Source of the DNA: Sinomonas atrocyanea
GTDB lineage: Bacteria; Actinomycetota; Actinomycetes; Actinomycetales; Micrococcaceae
Length of the DNA: 64,000 nucleotides
Direction: 5' to 3'
NCBI RefSeq assembly: GCF_030811715.1
Contig: NZ_JAUSRH010000015.1
Coordinates: 25,120 to 89,119 of the forward strand
Positions within the stretch are counted from its first letter, which is position 1; each line of letters starts with the position of its first letter. Positions 41,769-49,900 of the stretch are shown here, in pieces. A program made the translations under genes and the position numbers. The notes under the pieces were generated by a model. That model saw only the letters and a program-made list of their open reading frames with translations, ran no database searches and was not told where the DNA came from.

Positions 41769-42956
41769 GTGGAACCGCAGCTGAACCCCTACAACCCCGG
41801 ATCCGGCGTGCCTCCGCGCTTCCTCGCCGGCCGCGAGACCGAGATCCGCGCCTTCGACCTTCTCGTCGCCAGGACAGAGCTGTCGATGCCGGCCCGGCCC
41901 ATGGTGCTCTCGGGCCTCCGCGGCGTGGGGAAGACCGTCTTGCTCAACCGGCTCAAGGGGATCGCCGACCACCACGGCTGGCTCACCCTCAAGCTCGAGG
42001 GCAGGCCCGGAGAGGACGGGGCGCGGGACATCCGCAAGGCCCTCGCCCGTGAGCTGCAGGTCGCCTCCAGACGCTACGTCTCCCAGATTGGGGTGGGGCC
42101 GGTCAAGGCGCTCCTTCGGACCGTGGCCTCCTTCAGTGCCACGATCGGGATCGAGGGGATCTCTCTCGGCGTGGACGTCGACCCCGCGCGCGCCAGAACC
42201 GGGCACATGGACATCGACCTACAGGACGTCGTCGAGGACGTCGGGGCAGCTCTGCGCGGGCTGCGGAAGGGCTTCGCAGTGTTCATCGACGAGATGCAGG
42301 ACGTCGACGACGAGCTCCTGGCTGCCCTCGTCACCGTCCAGCACCACGCTGTCCAGAACGAACTGCCCTTCTTCGTCACCGGCGCGGGTTTGCCCAACCT
42401 CCCCGCCCGGCTCGCCGACGCCCGCAGCTACGCCGAACGGCTCTTCGACTACCGCCAGATCGGCAAGCTCGACCCGGACCAGGCCGCCGAATCCCTCACC
42501 GTGCCCGCCGACCAAATGGGCCAGTCCTACACCGACGACGCCCTCGCAGCCGTGCTGGAAGCCTCGGGCCGGTACCCGTACTTCATCCAGGAATTCGGCT
42601 CCGCCATGTGGGAAGTCGCCACCGCCAGCCCCTTCACGGGTGAGGAAGCGCGCGAAGCCGTCAGCGTCGGCCAGCAGCGCCTCGACGCCGGCTTCTTCCC
42701 CTCACGCTGGGACCGGGCCACCCCTCGAGAACGGGACTACATGAACGCCATGGCCGCTGACGGCGAAGGCCCCTCCACGACCGGGGCCATCGCGGCACGT
42801 CTAGGCAAGAAGCTCACCAGCCTCGGCCCCACCCGCGCCCAGCTCATCGCCAAAGGACTCATCTACTCGCCCGAATACGGCCAGGTCGCCTTCACCGTCC
42901 CCGGCATGGCAGGGTTCATCGAACGCCAGCACCAAGAACTCGACAACCAGCTGTGA
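41769..42956 (+). CDS. AAA/STAND-like ATPase with C-terminal winged helix
   Basis: 395 aa, GTG start, probably leaderless. N-terminal PRFLAGRETEIRAFDLL is the lead-in of archaeal-type AAA ATPases; Walker A GLRGVGKT near residue 54, Walker B FAVFIDEMQDV near 178, sensor VTGAGLPN. The C-terminal 80 residues form a winged helix (TTGAIAARLGKKLTSLGPTR). Such single ATPases occur widely on actinobacterial plasmids; regulation, partition or defence signalling are all possible. Stand-alone gene. Confidence 0.78.
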   Translation: MEPQLNPYNPGSGVPPRFLAGRETEIRAFDLLVARTELSMPARPMVLSGLRGVGKTVLLNRLKGIADHHGWLTLKLEGRPGEDGARDIRKALARELQVASRRYVSQIGVGPVKALLRTVASFSATIGIEGISLGVDVDPARARTGHMDIDLQDVVEDVGAALRGLRKGFAVFIDEMQDVDDELLAALVTVQHHAVQNELPFFVTGAGLPNLPARLADARSYAERLFDYRQIGKLDPDQAAESLTVPADQMGQSYTDDALAAVLEASGRYPYFIQEFGSAMWEVATASPFTGEEAREAVSVGQQRLDAGFFPSRWDRATPRERDYMNAMAADGEGPSTTGAIAARLGKKLTSLGPTRAQLIAKGLIYSPEYGQVAFTVPGMAGFIERQHQELDNQL

Positions 42957-43165
42957 CGGGCAGGCCCCTGCGGAACGAACCAAGACTTGGAACGCCCTGG
43001 GACCATCGCTCCTGCCAATGATGAGCCGAAGCCCCTGGAAGGCCGGCCCCTAAATCTGTCCGTGCGTGGAATTTGAGCCCATGGACCCCGCGTAGAGAGC
43101 GACTGGCATGGGCGGGGACGAATGTCCATTCGCTCTGCGGGCCTCCGGCCGGTACGTTCGACCGC

Positions 43166-43483
43166 ATGGCAAAAACCGTGATCACGACCCTCGTCGACGA
43201 CCTTGAAGGGACCGAAGCTGACGAGACCATCAACTTCTCACTCGACGGACGGCACTACGAGATCGACCTGACCGCCGACAATGCCGCGCGGCTGCGCGAT
43301 TCCCTCGCCGGCTTCGTCCAGGCCGCACGTCCCACCGCGGCCCGGGAGGCTTTCCGACGCACCACGATTCAGCCTCAACAGCGCGTCATCCGCGCCTGGG
43401 CGACCAGAAACGGCATCAAAGTCAATGATCGCGGCCGGATCCCCCAGAACATCGTCGAGCAGTACATGGCCGCTCAGAACTGA
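43166..43483 (+). CDS. lsr2: Lsr2-family nucleoid-associated protein
   Basis: 105 aa. N-terminal dimerisation domain TVITTLVDDLEGTEADETIN and FSLDGRHYEIDLT; C-terminal DNA-binding domain VIRAWATRNGIKVNDRGRIP with the AT-hook-like RGR loop. TACGTT at 43153-43158 and ATG 7 nt later suggest a leaderless mRNA. Lsr2 bridges AT-rich DNA and silences acquired genes. A plasmid copy can mask the element from host regulation, and the low-GC cargo next to it would be a natural target. Confidence 0.88.
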   Translation: MAKTVITTLVDDLEGTEADETINFSLDGRHYEIDLTADNAARLRDSLAGFVQAARPTAAREAFRRTTIQPQQRVIRAWATRNGIKVNDRGRIPQNIVEQYMAAQN

Positions 43484-43549
43484 TAGCTGATGCCGCCGCC
43501 CTCAGCAGTGCAGCCCCGCGGTCGACGGCCGTTCGTCTTCAAGGCTTCT

Positions 43550-45232
43550 TCAAGGCTTCTTCTGCTTGACGATAGGAACCACGTACACGTCCACGCCCCT
43601 TGACGCCAGCGCCCGATCCTGCCGCCCGAGGTTTACCTGAGTGAACGTATAGAGAGAGTCAGGGGTCAGGGCCCGTTCTTCCTTGGCCATTACGATCACG
43701 ACCCTCTCCGGTACTAGCTTGTACAGTTCAGGATCAGCGCCCTGCTCCGCAATCCGGTCCCTGAGGCTCTGCTTTGCAGCTTCATCGTAGGTAAGAATTT
43801 CTGCCGAAACGAGTGCCTGAGCAAGCAGATGGCTAGCAGGTGAGGAAGAATCGGTGTGCTTGACATGGATGAAGGTCCCGTCCTGCACCAGCACATCACA
43901 AGCCTCGATTCTGCCCTTGCGAGTCTCGCCCTGAATCAGCTTTCGGTCTAGACAAAGACCTCCCACGATGTCCGCAATGACCTTGTTGTAGGCGAGTTCG
44001 TCTTGAAAGTCTGCCTTCCAGTCTGGGAGCTGAGGGAGTGGAGGCGTTCTGCCGAAAATCTCTTCGGTTCGCTTCTGAACTAGTCCGGCATAGTCCTGCT
44101 CCATGATGTACCAGCGGCCACTGTGGAGAAAGTACTTGCCTTCATCCTTGTCGGTCTCGAACGATATCCACTTCCGCACTGGAAGCCTGCCGCTCGCCAG
44201 TTGTTCGTCCTTGTTTTCAAACAGGACAACGGCCAATGAATCAAGCTTCCGCTTCTCATCGCCCGCCTTCGCATCCCGAACTGGTTCGAGAAGTTCGTCC
44301 AAGGTCGGCAATCCATCTCGCGTACCGCCGCGCGCCCCGGCGAGACGGTATGCCTGAGGCGTGCCGAACTCGTCGATCGTCTCATGGGGCCATGCAAGTC
44401 CCAGCCGTTTTCCATCTGGATCGAGAATGGCCTCGATGAGACTGCCATCAAGCTTCTCTATGAGGTCTTTGTCCTTGATGATGGTCAGCTTCTCCAGGAA
44501 GCCCAGTTCGTCGCTCACCGGCGGCAGAGTGAGGGTCTTCTTGATTCGCTCGAGGTCCTCGAGGAAGCGGTCCGGGTTCCTCGACAATGGCAGGCTGAGA
44601 GCATCGGCTCCCCTGATCGTGACAGCCTTGCCCGGGTTTCCGACCCCGGCGATGTTGCCGGAAGTGACAAGCCGTGTGGCTAGTTCACCGATGTCCTCGA
44701 AGCCGAAGCTCCTGAGAGAAGCGCCGGAAGGAATTGACGAACGTTCGGTCTTCGAGCGTTCATCCAGGGTTACCTTGGTGATCGAGTTCAGCTTCGTCTG
44801 ATCGGCGCTGCGGATAGCAATCCTCTGCCCAAACCCATTGTCGACGTAGCGGGGCTCCAGAAGTTGGAAGCCCATTCCGAAGGTCACGGCCCACACAACC
44901 ACATCGTCGGTGCCCGCATCGACACCGCCAAAATCCTCCGCTGCTTCCGGGCGTCGGTCCTCACGCTGAACGTCCGGGACCAGTAGAACAGCTGCGGGCA
45001 CGGAGTTCCTGACATCGATCGCCATCCCGCTCAGGCCCCGAACCGTCTGGCCCCAGCCGACATCCTTCTCCTCGGTCCTGCCGTGAAAGAGGACCGCCTC
45101 CCGATCGCCGACGCGGACTTGTTCCTCAGCGAAACCTTCTAGGTACTTCTCCCTGATCGCGTCACCGAGAGTAGGCAACCCCAGAAGTCGATACAGCGTC
45201 ATTCGCGTTTCGGGGCTCTTCTCTCGCGCCAC
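43550..45232 (-). CDS. TIGR04141/DUF6119-type sporadically distributed protein
   Basis: 560 aa from GTG 45232 (GAGGAGC upstream); ATG 45202 would give 550 aa. The opening TRMTLYRLLGLPTLGDAIRE, the FGMGFQLLEPRYVDNGFGQR region, then ITKVTLDERSKTE, SGASLRSFGFEDIGELATRL and VTIRGADALSLPL match the TIGR04141 family, known for patchy distribution and frequent residence in defence islands. The C-terminal third holds an E-x-C-D-V-L-V-...-HVKH patch that looks like a nuclease core (IEACDVLV, FIHVKH). Base composition is visibly lower in GC than the backbone. Molecular role unknown. Confidence 0.72.
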   Translation of the reverse strand: MAREKSPETRMTLYRLLGLPTLGDAIREKYLEGFAEEQVRVGDREAVLFHGRTEEKDVGWGQTVRGLSGMAIDVRNSVPAAVLLVPDVQREDRRPEAAEDFGGVDAGTDDVVVWAVTFGMGFQLLEPRYVDNGFGQRIAIRSADQTKLNSITKVTLDERSKTERSSIPSGASLRSFGFEDIGELATRLVTSGNIAGVGNPGKAVTIRGADALSLPLSRNPDRFLEDLERIKKTLTLPPVSDELGFLEKLTIIKDKDLIEKLDGSLIEAILDPDGKRLGLAWPHETIDEFGTPQAYRLAGARGGTRDGLPTLDELLEPVRDAKAGDEKRKLDSLAVVLFENKDEQLASGRLPVRKWISFETDKDEGKYFLHSGRWYIMEQDYAGLVQKRTEEIFGRTPPLPQLPDWKADFQDELAYNKVIADIVGGLCLDRKLIQGETRKGRIEACDVLVQDGTFIHVKHTDSSSPASHLLAQALVSAEILTYDEAAKQSLRDRIAEQGADPELYKLVPERVVIVMAKEERALTPDSLYTFTQVNLGRQDRALASRGVDVYVVPIVKQKKP

Positions 45233-45463
45233 AGACTGCTCCTCGTATGAATGGAGAGGATGAACAAAGAAGGAACCTCGCCTTTGCGGAGGCACCGCGT
45301 CCTGCCCTCACGGTTGGTGGTTCTCGAATTCTAAGGGGGCTATACGGCTTCCATCACGTACTCGGCGCAATACCAAGCCGCTCCCGGCAAGCCGCCACCA
45401 AGTGCACCCCTGACGCTGGTGTTCTCAGCAGAAGTGTCGGAAGGCCTACTTACAGTGGGCCAC

Positions 45464-45670
45464 ATGGAGCTTCAAAACATCATCGACTCAGTCACACCGA
45501 TACTTGATTCACCGGCGGGCCAGTACGCGATCGGCGGCCTGGTGCTCGCCCTCCTACTTTCCGCAACGCGGTGGGGTGCTCGTGTCGTACGCCGGCTTCT
45601 GAGAGGCGGAATCATCGAGTCGCTACTTCGCTTCGTCGACCGGGGGCAGCACAGCAACGGTCTCCTCTAG
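45464..45670 (+). CDS. Small single-TM protein divergent from TIGR04141 gene
   Basis: 68 aa from ATG 45464; TACAGT at 45451-45456 makes a leaderless start likely. An N-terminal amphipathic stretch, one TM helix (YAIGGLVLALLLSATRW) and a basic helix (RVVRRLLRGG). Holin- or toxin-like in layout. Its pairing with a suspected defence gene is worth noting, but no family is recognised. Confidence 0.45.
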   Translation: MELQNIIDSVTPILDSPAGQYAIGGLVLALLLSATRWGARVVRRLLRGGIIESLLRFVDRGQHSNGLL

Positions 45671-45715
45671 CCCGGAGCCGTGAATCCGTCTGCCCGTCAG
45701 GTGGCCCGCCAGAGG

Positions 45716-47857
45716 TTACCGCCAGATGATGCGGATGCTGCCCGGGTACCTCCACTCGATGCTCCCGTGCTGGAAGTCCTGCCGGGAGCCGGTCCAGCCG
45801 AGGAAGTACTCGTTGCTGGTGGGGTAGCCGAGCCTGCCCCAGGCCCAGCCCATGCGCTCGTAGGCGGCTTTGATGCCGTCATGGACGTTGAACGTGCCGC
45901 CGTTCGGATTCCACCAGTACACGCCGTTCTGGAACCACTGGTAGCAGCCGCCATTGGGTGCTGTGCACTGCTCGTCCTGGGTCGGCAGGCCCGTGCTCTT
46001 GCCGTCGGCGAGCCAGGTGGAGCCGATCGCGCCCTTGACGATGGTCGCCGGGGTGCGTGGGCTCCAGTAGATGGTGCCGCCCTCGAAGTACTGGTAGCAC
46101 GCGTTGCCGTAGCAGAACTCCTCCGACGTGACGCGTCCGAGCCGCCCCCACGCATAGTTGGTGGACGCGTACTTGGCTCCGATGGCGCCCCTGGTCATCC
46201 GCCCCGTGCCGTACAGGTCCGTCCAGAGGGTCCCTCCCTGGAACTTCTGGTAGCAGCCGCCCTTGGGGGCGGTGCACTGGATGTCCTCCAGCGGGTAGCC
46301 CAGCGCGCCCCAGGCCCAGTTCTCCTGCTCGTACCTGTAGCGGAAGCCGTCGTTGCGCACCGTGTGGACCCCCGCTGCGGGGGACCACCAGATGAGCCCC
46401 GACCCGAACCACTGGTAGCACCCGCCCCGGGGCGCCGTGCAGACCTCGTCGCCGAGCGGGGCACCCATCGTGGCATTGCCGCCCTCGAGGTACTTGCCCA
46501 GGATGGCGCCCTTGACCACGAAGAGGGTGCTGCCGGATCCTGCGAGGGCACCCCGCTCGAACCGCTGCCACGAAACTCCGATGCCGTTCGTCCAGTCGTC
46601 GACCGGGAGGCCCAGCGGGCCAGCCTCGCCTCCGAGCGCCCGCCACTTGTCGTAGAAGCCGCCGGCGAGGGACACGCCCCGGGTCGGCGACGCATAGACG
46701 ACGCCCCGTTCGAAGGTCTGCCGGCAGCGGTCCCCGGGCAGCCCGCACACGGCCTCGTCCACTGCTCCGCCGACCGCACCGTACCGTGAGGCGCTGCGGA
46801 TCACCGGAGGCACCGCGTGCACCACCCCACGGGTCAGGTGCAGGTCGGCCTTCTCCATCGTCCAGGTGCAGGTGCCGGAGGCATCGCAGCTGGGAATGCC
46901 CTCCGGATACCCGAAGGCGCTCTGCTCGGCCCCGCGCGCCACGTAGGCCGCGCCGATCGGGCTCGCAGGCTGGTACCCGCCGACAGTACTGTTCGGAGCA
47001 GTCAGAAAGCGCCACGCGCCCCCTCCGAAGGTCATCTCGCAGCCGCCCCCGGCCAGGGTGCACGTGGCCGGGGCGTCAGGGAAGCCGAAGACCTCGAATA
47101 CCGGGTACGGCCCGGTGTGCGGGACGTAGATGCCGCGGTGCATCGCCGCGATGTCGATCATCCGCGACTCCTTCGGGCCGGCGGCGTACGGCGCCTTCCC
47201 GGCCGGCGCGATGATGTATCCGAAGCTCAGATATCCCAGGGACGGGTCGGGCGCACGGAAGCGCTGGTACGAGCCGCCGGCCAGGGTCACCTCGTCGCTG
47301 AGGGGAAGGTCAAAGTTCGCCGCACCGTCGAGCTCGTACCACTTCGGGCCCGTCACTCCCGAGGACTTCCGGACCACGAACGTCTGCCAGGTGTTGTCAA
47401 CCGAGTTGTGGACGGCGTTGAGGAAGCCGCCCTGAAAACTCTGGTAACAGTACGGGCCGCCGCACCGCGCTGCCCCGATGGGCTGCCCGAGCGGCCCCGC
47501 GCCACCGCCCTCCGCGGCCCATCGCGCCTGGAGCTGCGGATGGACCTCGAATGCGCTCGGAGTCGACGTCGGCGTGGGGGTCACGGTCGCTGGGGGTGCC
47601 GGGTCCGCGGCGGGCGGTGTGGGGGTGTCAGGGGGCGCAGTCGCCGTCGGCGCGGTTTCCGTGGGCGCCGGTGCCGTGGCCGCGTCTGTGGTCGCGGCCG
47701 CGTTGGGTGCTGGCGCCGTAGTGGACGGCGGTGGTGGTGTGGGCGTTGTCGTCGCGGTCGCTGGGGCGGTCAGGCCGCCCCAGAGCGCGGCGCCGACGGC
47801 GCAGGCGGACAGGAGCCTGAGGGCGGTGCGGCGCCCCCGGATAATCGTGGCGCGCAA
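45716..47857 (-). CDS. Secreted LGFP-repeat protein
   Basis: 713 aa. Signal peptide (basic start, hydrophobic ALRLLSACAVGAALWG, cleavage near APATA), a Pro/Thr/Ala-rich linker to about residue 105, then repeated units of about 50 residues with G-A-I-x-x-K-Y, P-L-x-D-E-x-C-T-A-P, G-G-C-Y-Q-x-F and G-x-x-x-W-S-P motifs: LGFP repeats, known in mycolate-type and other actinobacterial cell-surface proteins. Regularly spaced Cys pairs suggest disulfides. It probably binds the cell wall or a surface polymer; no catalytic domain. The middle region (residues 180-330) is more diverged. Confidence 0.82.
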   Translation of the reverse strand: MRATIIRGRRTALRLLSACAVGAALWGGLTAPATATTTPTPPPPSTTAPAPNAAATTDAATAPAPTETAPTATAPPDTPTPPAADPAPPATVTPTPTSTPSAFEVHPQLQARWAAEGGGAGPLGQPIGAARCGGPYCYQSFQGGFLNAVHNSVDNTWQTFVVRKSSGVTGPKWYELDGAANFDLPLSDEVTLAGGSYQRFRAPDPSLGYLSFGYIIAPAGKAPYAAGPKESRMIDIAAMHRGIYVPHTGPYPVFEVFGFPDAPATCTLAGGGCEMTFGGGAWRFLTAPNSTVGGYQPASPIGAAYVARGAEQSAFGYPEGIPSCDASGTCTWTMEKADLHLTRGVVHAVPPVIRSASRYGAVGGAVDEAVCGLPGDRCRQTFERGVVYASPTRGVSLAGGFYDKWRALGGEAGPLGLPVDDWTNGIGVSWQRFERGALAGSGSTLFVVKGAILGKYLEGGNATMGAPLGDEVCTAPRGGCYQWFGSGLIWWSPAAGVHTVRNDGFRYRYEQENWAWGALGYPLEDIQCTAPKGGCYQKFQGGTLWTDLYGTGRMTRGAIGAKYASTNYAWGRLGRVTSEEFCYGNACYQYFEGGTIYWSPRTPATIVKGAIGSTWLADGKSTGLPTQDEQCTAPNGGCYQWFQNGVYWWNPNGGTFNVHDGIKAAYERMGWAWGRLGYPTSNEYFLGWTGSRQDFQHGSIEWRYPGSIRIIWR

Positions 47858-48020
47858 GGCGTTCCTCCCCCGAGAATGGCCACCTCCGAGAGTGGCACTG
47901 GGCGGAGGCTATCCTGTCCGCCATTGTTGCGCCAGTCACGCCACCGCGGGGGTCGTCTCCAAGTATCCCCGGTAGGGGCGGCCCGTCGTCGTCGATGTCT
48001 AATAGCCGCGGCGGGATTTC

Positions 48021-48767
48021 TCAGCTGCCGACAGTTCCGCCCCGGCATGCTGCAGGTGCAGCGGCAGTCGTTTGAATCAGATGGAACGAGTCGAGGAACG
48101 GGCGGGCGTCATCCCCCTCGTGTCCGATCCAGGTGAGCAGATACAGGTTGGCCCCCCGCGCTGCGATCACGGTGTGGGCGCTCACCTTGGACCCGTGGCG
48201 ATCCGTGTAGGTGAAGTCGGCCCAGAGGGCCGGCGCGCCCTGCAGTTCTCCGGTCCGCTGACTTTCGATGACGGGCGTGTCTTGAGCGACCTCGTCGAAC
48301 ATCTTTTTCACGCCCGCATCGAAGTAGTTCTGGACGGTCCAAGGAGCTGTCGAGGAAAGGGGCGTGCAGGGCATGGTGTCAACGGTGACGGACTCGGTGG
48401 GGCTCGCTGCGATCGAATAATCGTGGCGCATCACCGAAACGGTCTCGGTCCCGTCGGGTCCAACCCGACTCACATAGGACCGGTGCTCAACCGCTGGCTC
48501 TTCATGGAAGAGGACGGTGAAGCCATCCCCTTTTTGCGTATACACGCGCGGCGCGTGTGGGTCCGTCCTCAGAGGAGACGGCGTCATCGTCGGCGTTCCC
48601 GCTTGAGCAGTCTGTGGCGGGGTGCGGGTGGCGGTCGGGACTGGCTCCTCCGAAGTTGCCGCGGGTTTGGCAGCGCCCGCCACTATGGCCACGATGGCCA
48701 GTCCACCGACCAAGACGACTGCGATCGCCGGCACGAGTACCCAATGAGACAGCGCGCGCCTCAGCAA
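48021..48767 (-). CDS. Membrane-anchored extracytoplasmic protein, unknown function
   Basis: 248 aa with TTG start at 48767. N-terminal TM helix (LVPAIAVVLVGGLAIVAIVA), Pro/Thr/Glu linker, then a compact beta-rich domain (VYTQKGDGFTVLFHEEP; ALWADFTYTDRHGSKVSAHT; NLYLLTWIGHEGDDARPFLD; SFHLI). The terminal SFHL and the FTV..HEEP motif resemble extracellular domains of actinobacterial lipoprotein-like sensor proteins. Single gene, downstream of the LGFP gene and co-oriented. Confidence 0.6.
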   Translation of the reverse strand: MLRRALSHWVLVPAIAVVLVGGLAIVAIVAGAAKPAATSEEPVPTATRTPPQTAQAGTPTMTPSPLRTDPHAPRVYTQKGDGFTVLFHEEPAVEHRSYVSRVGPDGTETVSVMRHDYSIAASPTESVTVDTMPCTPLSSTAPWTVQNYFDAGVKKMFDEVAQDTPVIESQRTGELQGAPALWADFTYTDRHGSKVSAHTVIAARGANLYLLTWIGHEGDDARPFLDSFHLIQTTAAAPAACRGGTVGS

Positions 48768-49149
48768 GGTAAGTCCCTCTGGCAGCTGAGCCGAAGAAAA
48801 GAATGCGCGGAGTGCGCGCCCGAAAGCTTCCCCAAAAGATTCCCCCGTAAAGGCTGAGACGGCGGCGTCGCGCCCCCCCAGTTTTCTCCTCGCCCCACCC
48901 TGTGCGGGTTCACTTTATTGCCAGGGCACCGCTGTCACAACTTACCTGCGGAGGGGAGTCGAAGCGGCAGTGGATTGGCCTTCTCGCGTTCCGCGTTGCA
49001 TGTCCACGCCCAGCCAGTCGCCGCCGTCGGCTCGTCGTCGCCACTGCTCGGATGCTACAACCTGGGTCATACACCTGTCCCGTCATAGGTTCCTTAGGTG
49101 AGCGCTCGACCGTCCAACCCGAAGGGGCTTGGATAGCGTCGGCCTTGAC
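48768..49149. other. 382-bp stretch without a supported gene
   Basis: No frame with convincing codon use on either strand, no tRNA or clear repeat. It should contain the promoter of the leftward TM-anchored protein gene near 48780-48850. The rest reads as neutral spacer. Confidence 0.5.
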
Positions 49150-49794
49150 CTATTGCTGGGTGCGGAGGGTGCTGTAGGCGAACTCGACGAGGTAGTCGTT
49201 GAGGGCGTGCGAGGCCTTCTCGGCAGCGTCGGCATCCCGACCCAGGACATCGCGCAGGATCGCGAGGTGCAGCTGCGTGCCTCGAGCCATCTCCCCTTCC
49301 TCGTCGCGCACGTGAGCGAGCCAGAAGCGCCTGGAGAGGCCCTGGAGGGGCGCCATCGCATCGGCTAGGTACTCGTTGTGGCTGGCCTCCACGATCATCT
49401 GGTGCGTGTCCTTGACGGTCTCGGCGTACTCGGCCAGGGAGAGCCGGTCGGCCTCCAGCAGGTCCACCATCGCCTCCATGCGGATGCGGTCCTCCCGGCC
49501 CGCGTTCTGGCAGGCGAGCCGGACGGCCAGGCCCTCCAGCACCCGGCGCAGCTCGAGCATGCGCAGCTGAGCCTCGACCGAGGCCGGCGGGATCAGGACG
49601 CCCTTGTTCGGATGGATCTCCACCATGCGGTTGCGGGCCAGCTGCTGGAGCGCCTCCCGCACCGGCGTCCGGCCCAGCCCCGTCTTCTCCATCAGCACGG
49701 CCTCGGACACGAGCGAGCCCGGCGGGAGCTCCTGGAGGACGATGAGCCGCTCGATCTCCTCATAGGCGTGAGCGGCCTTCCCTTGCTGCATCAT
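49150..49794 (-). CDS. GntR-family (FCD) regulator of second permease-reductase unit
   Basis: 214 aa. HTH TGLGRTPVREALQQLARNRM and wing NKGVLIPPAS; FCD domain with LRRVLEGLAVRLAC, D-x-x-x-H-Q-M-I-V-E-A-S-H-N, HLAILRDVLGRD. Same class as the regulator at 15718-16455 but clearly a different protein. Divergent from the permease gene at 49901 and likely its repressor; a palindrome overlaps the permease promoter. Confidence 0.86.
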   Translation of the reverse strand: MMQQGKAAHAYEEIERLIVLQELPPGSLVSEAVLMEKTGLGRTPVREALQQLARNRMVEIHPNKGVLIPPASVEAQLRMLELRRVLEGLAVRLACQNAGREDRIRMEAMVDLLEADRLSLAEYAETVKDTHQMIVEASHNEYLADAMAPLQGLSRRFWLAHVRDEEGEMARGTQLHLAILRDVLGRDADAAEKASHALNDYLVEFAYSTLRTQQ

Positions 49795-49816
49795 GCATCC
49801 ACTCTAACTGGAACCC

Positions 49817-49858
49817 TTGTGCAACCGGTATATCGGTCGCATACTGGTGTAGTCCAGT
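49817..49858 (+). promoter_or_regulatory. Permease promoter with overlapping operator
   Basis: TTGTGC (49817-49822) and CATACT (49840-49845) with 17-bp spacing form a good promoter. The inverted repeat ACTGG-TGTAGT-CCAGT (49843-49858) overlaps the -10 and the start site, as expected for repression by the divergent GntR protein. A TGCATCATGCA motif also lies at its start codon. Confidence 0.5.
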
Positions 49859-49900
49859 TCACATGCACCCTTCCCACCCCCAATAGATCCGAGGTCTGCA

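Noticed and set aside
47540..47760. Repetitive GC-rich tract that could suggest a CRISPR or tandem-repeat array
   Set aside because: It encodes the Pro/Thr/Ala linker of the LGFP protein; no regular repeat-spacer pattern. No CRISPR array or cas gene was seen in the window.
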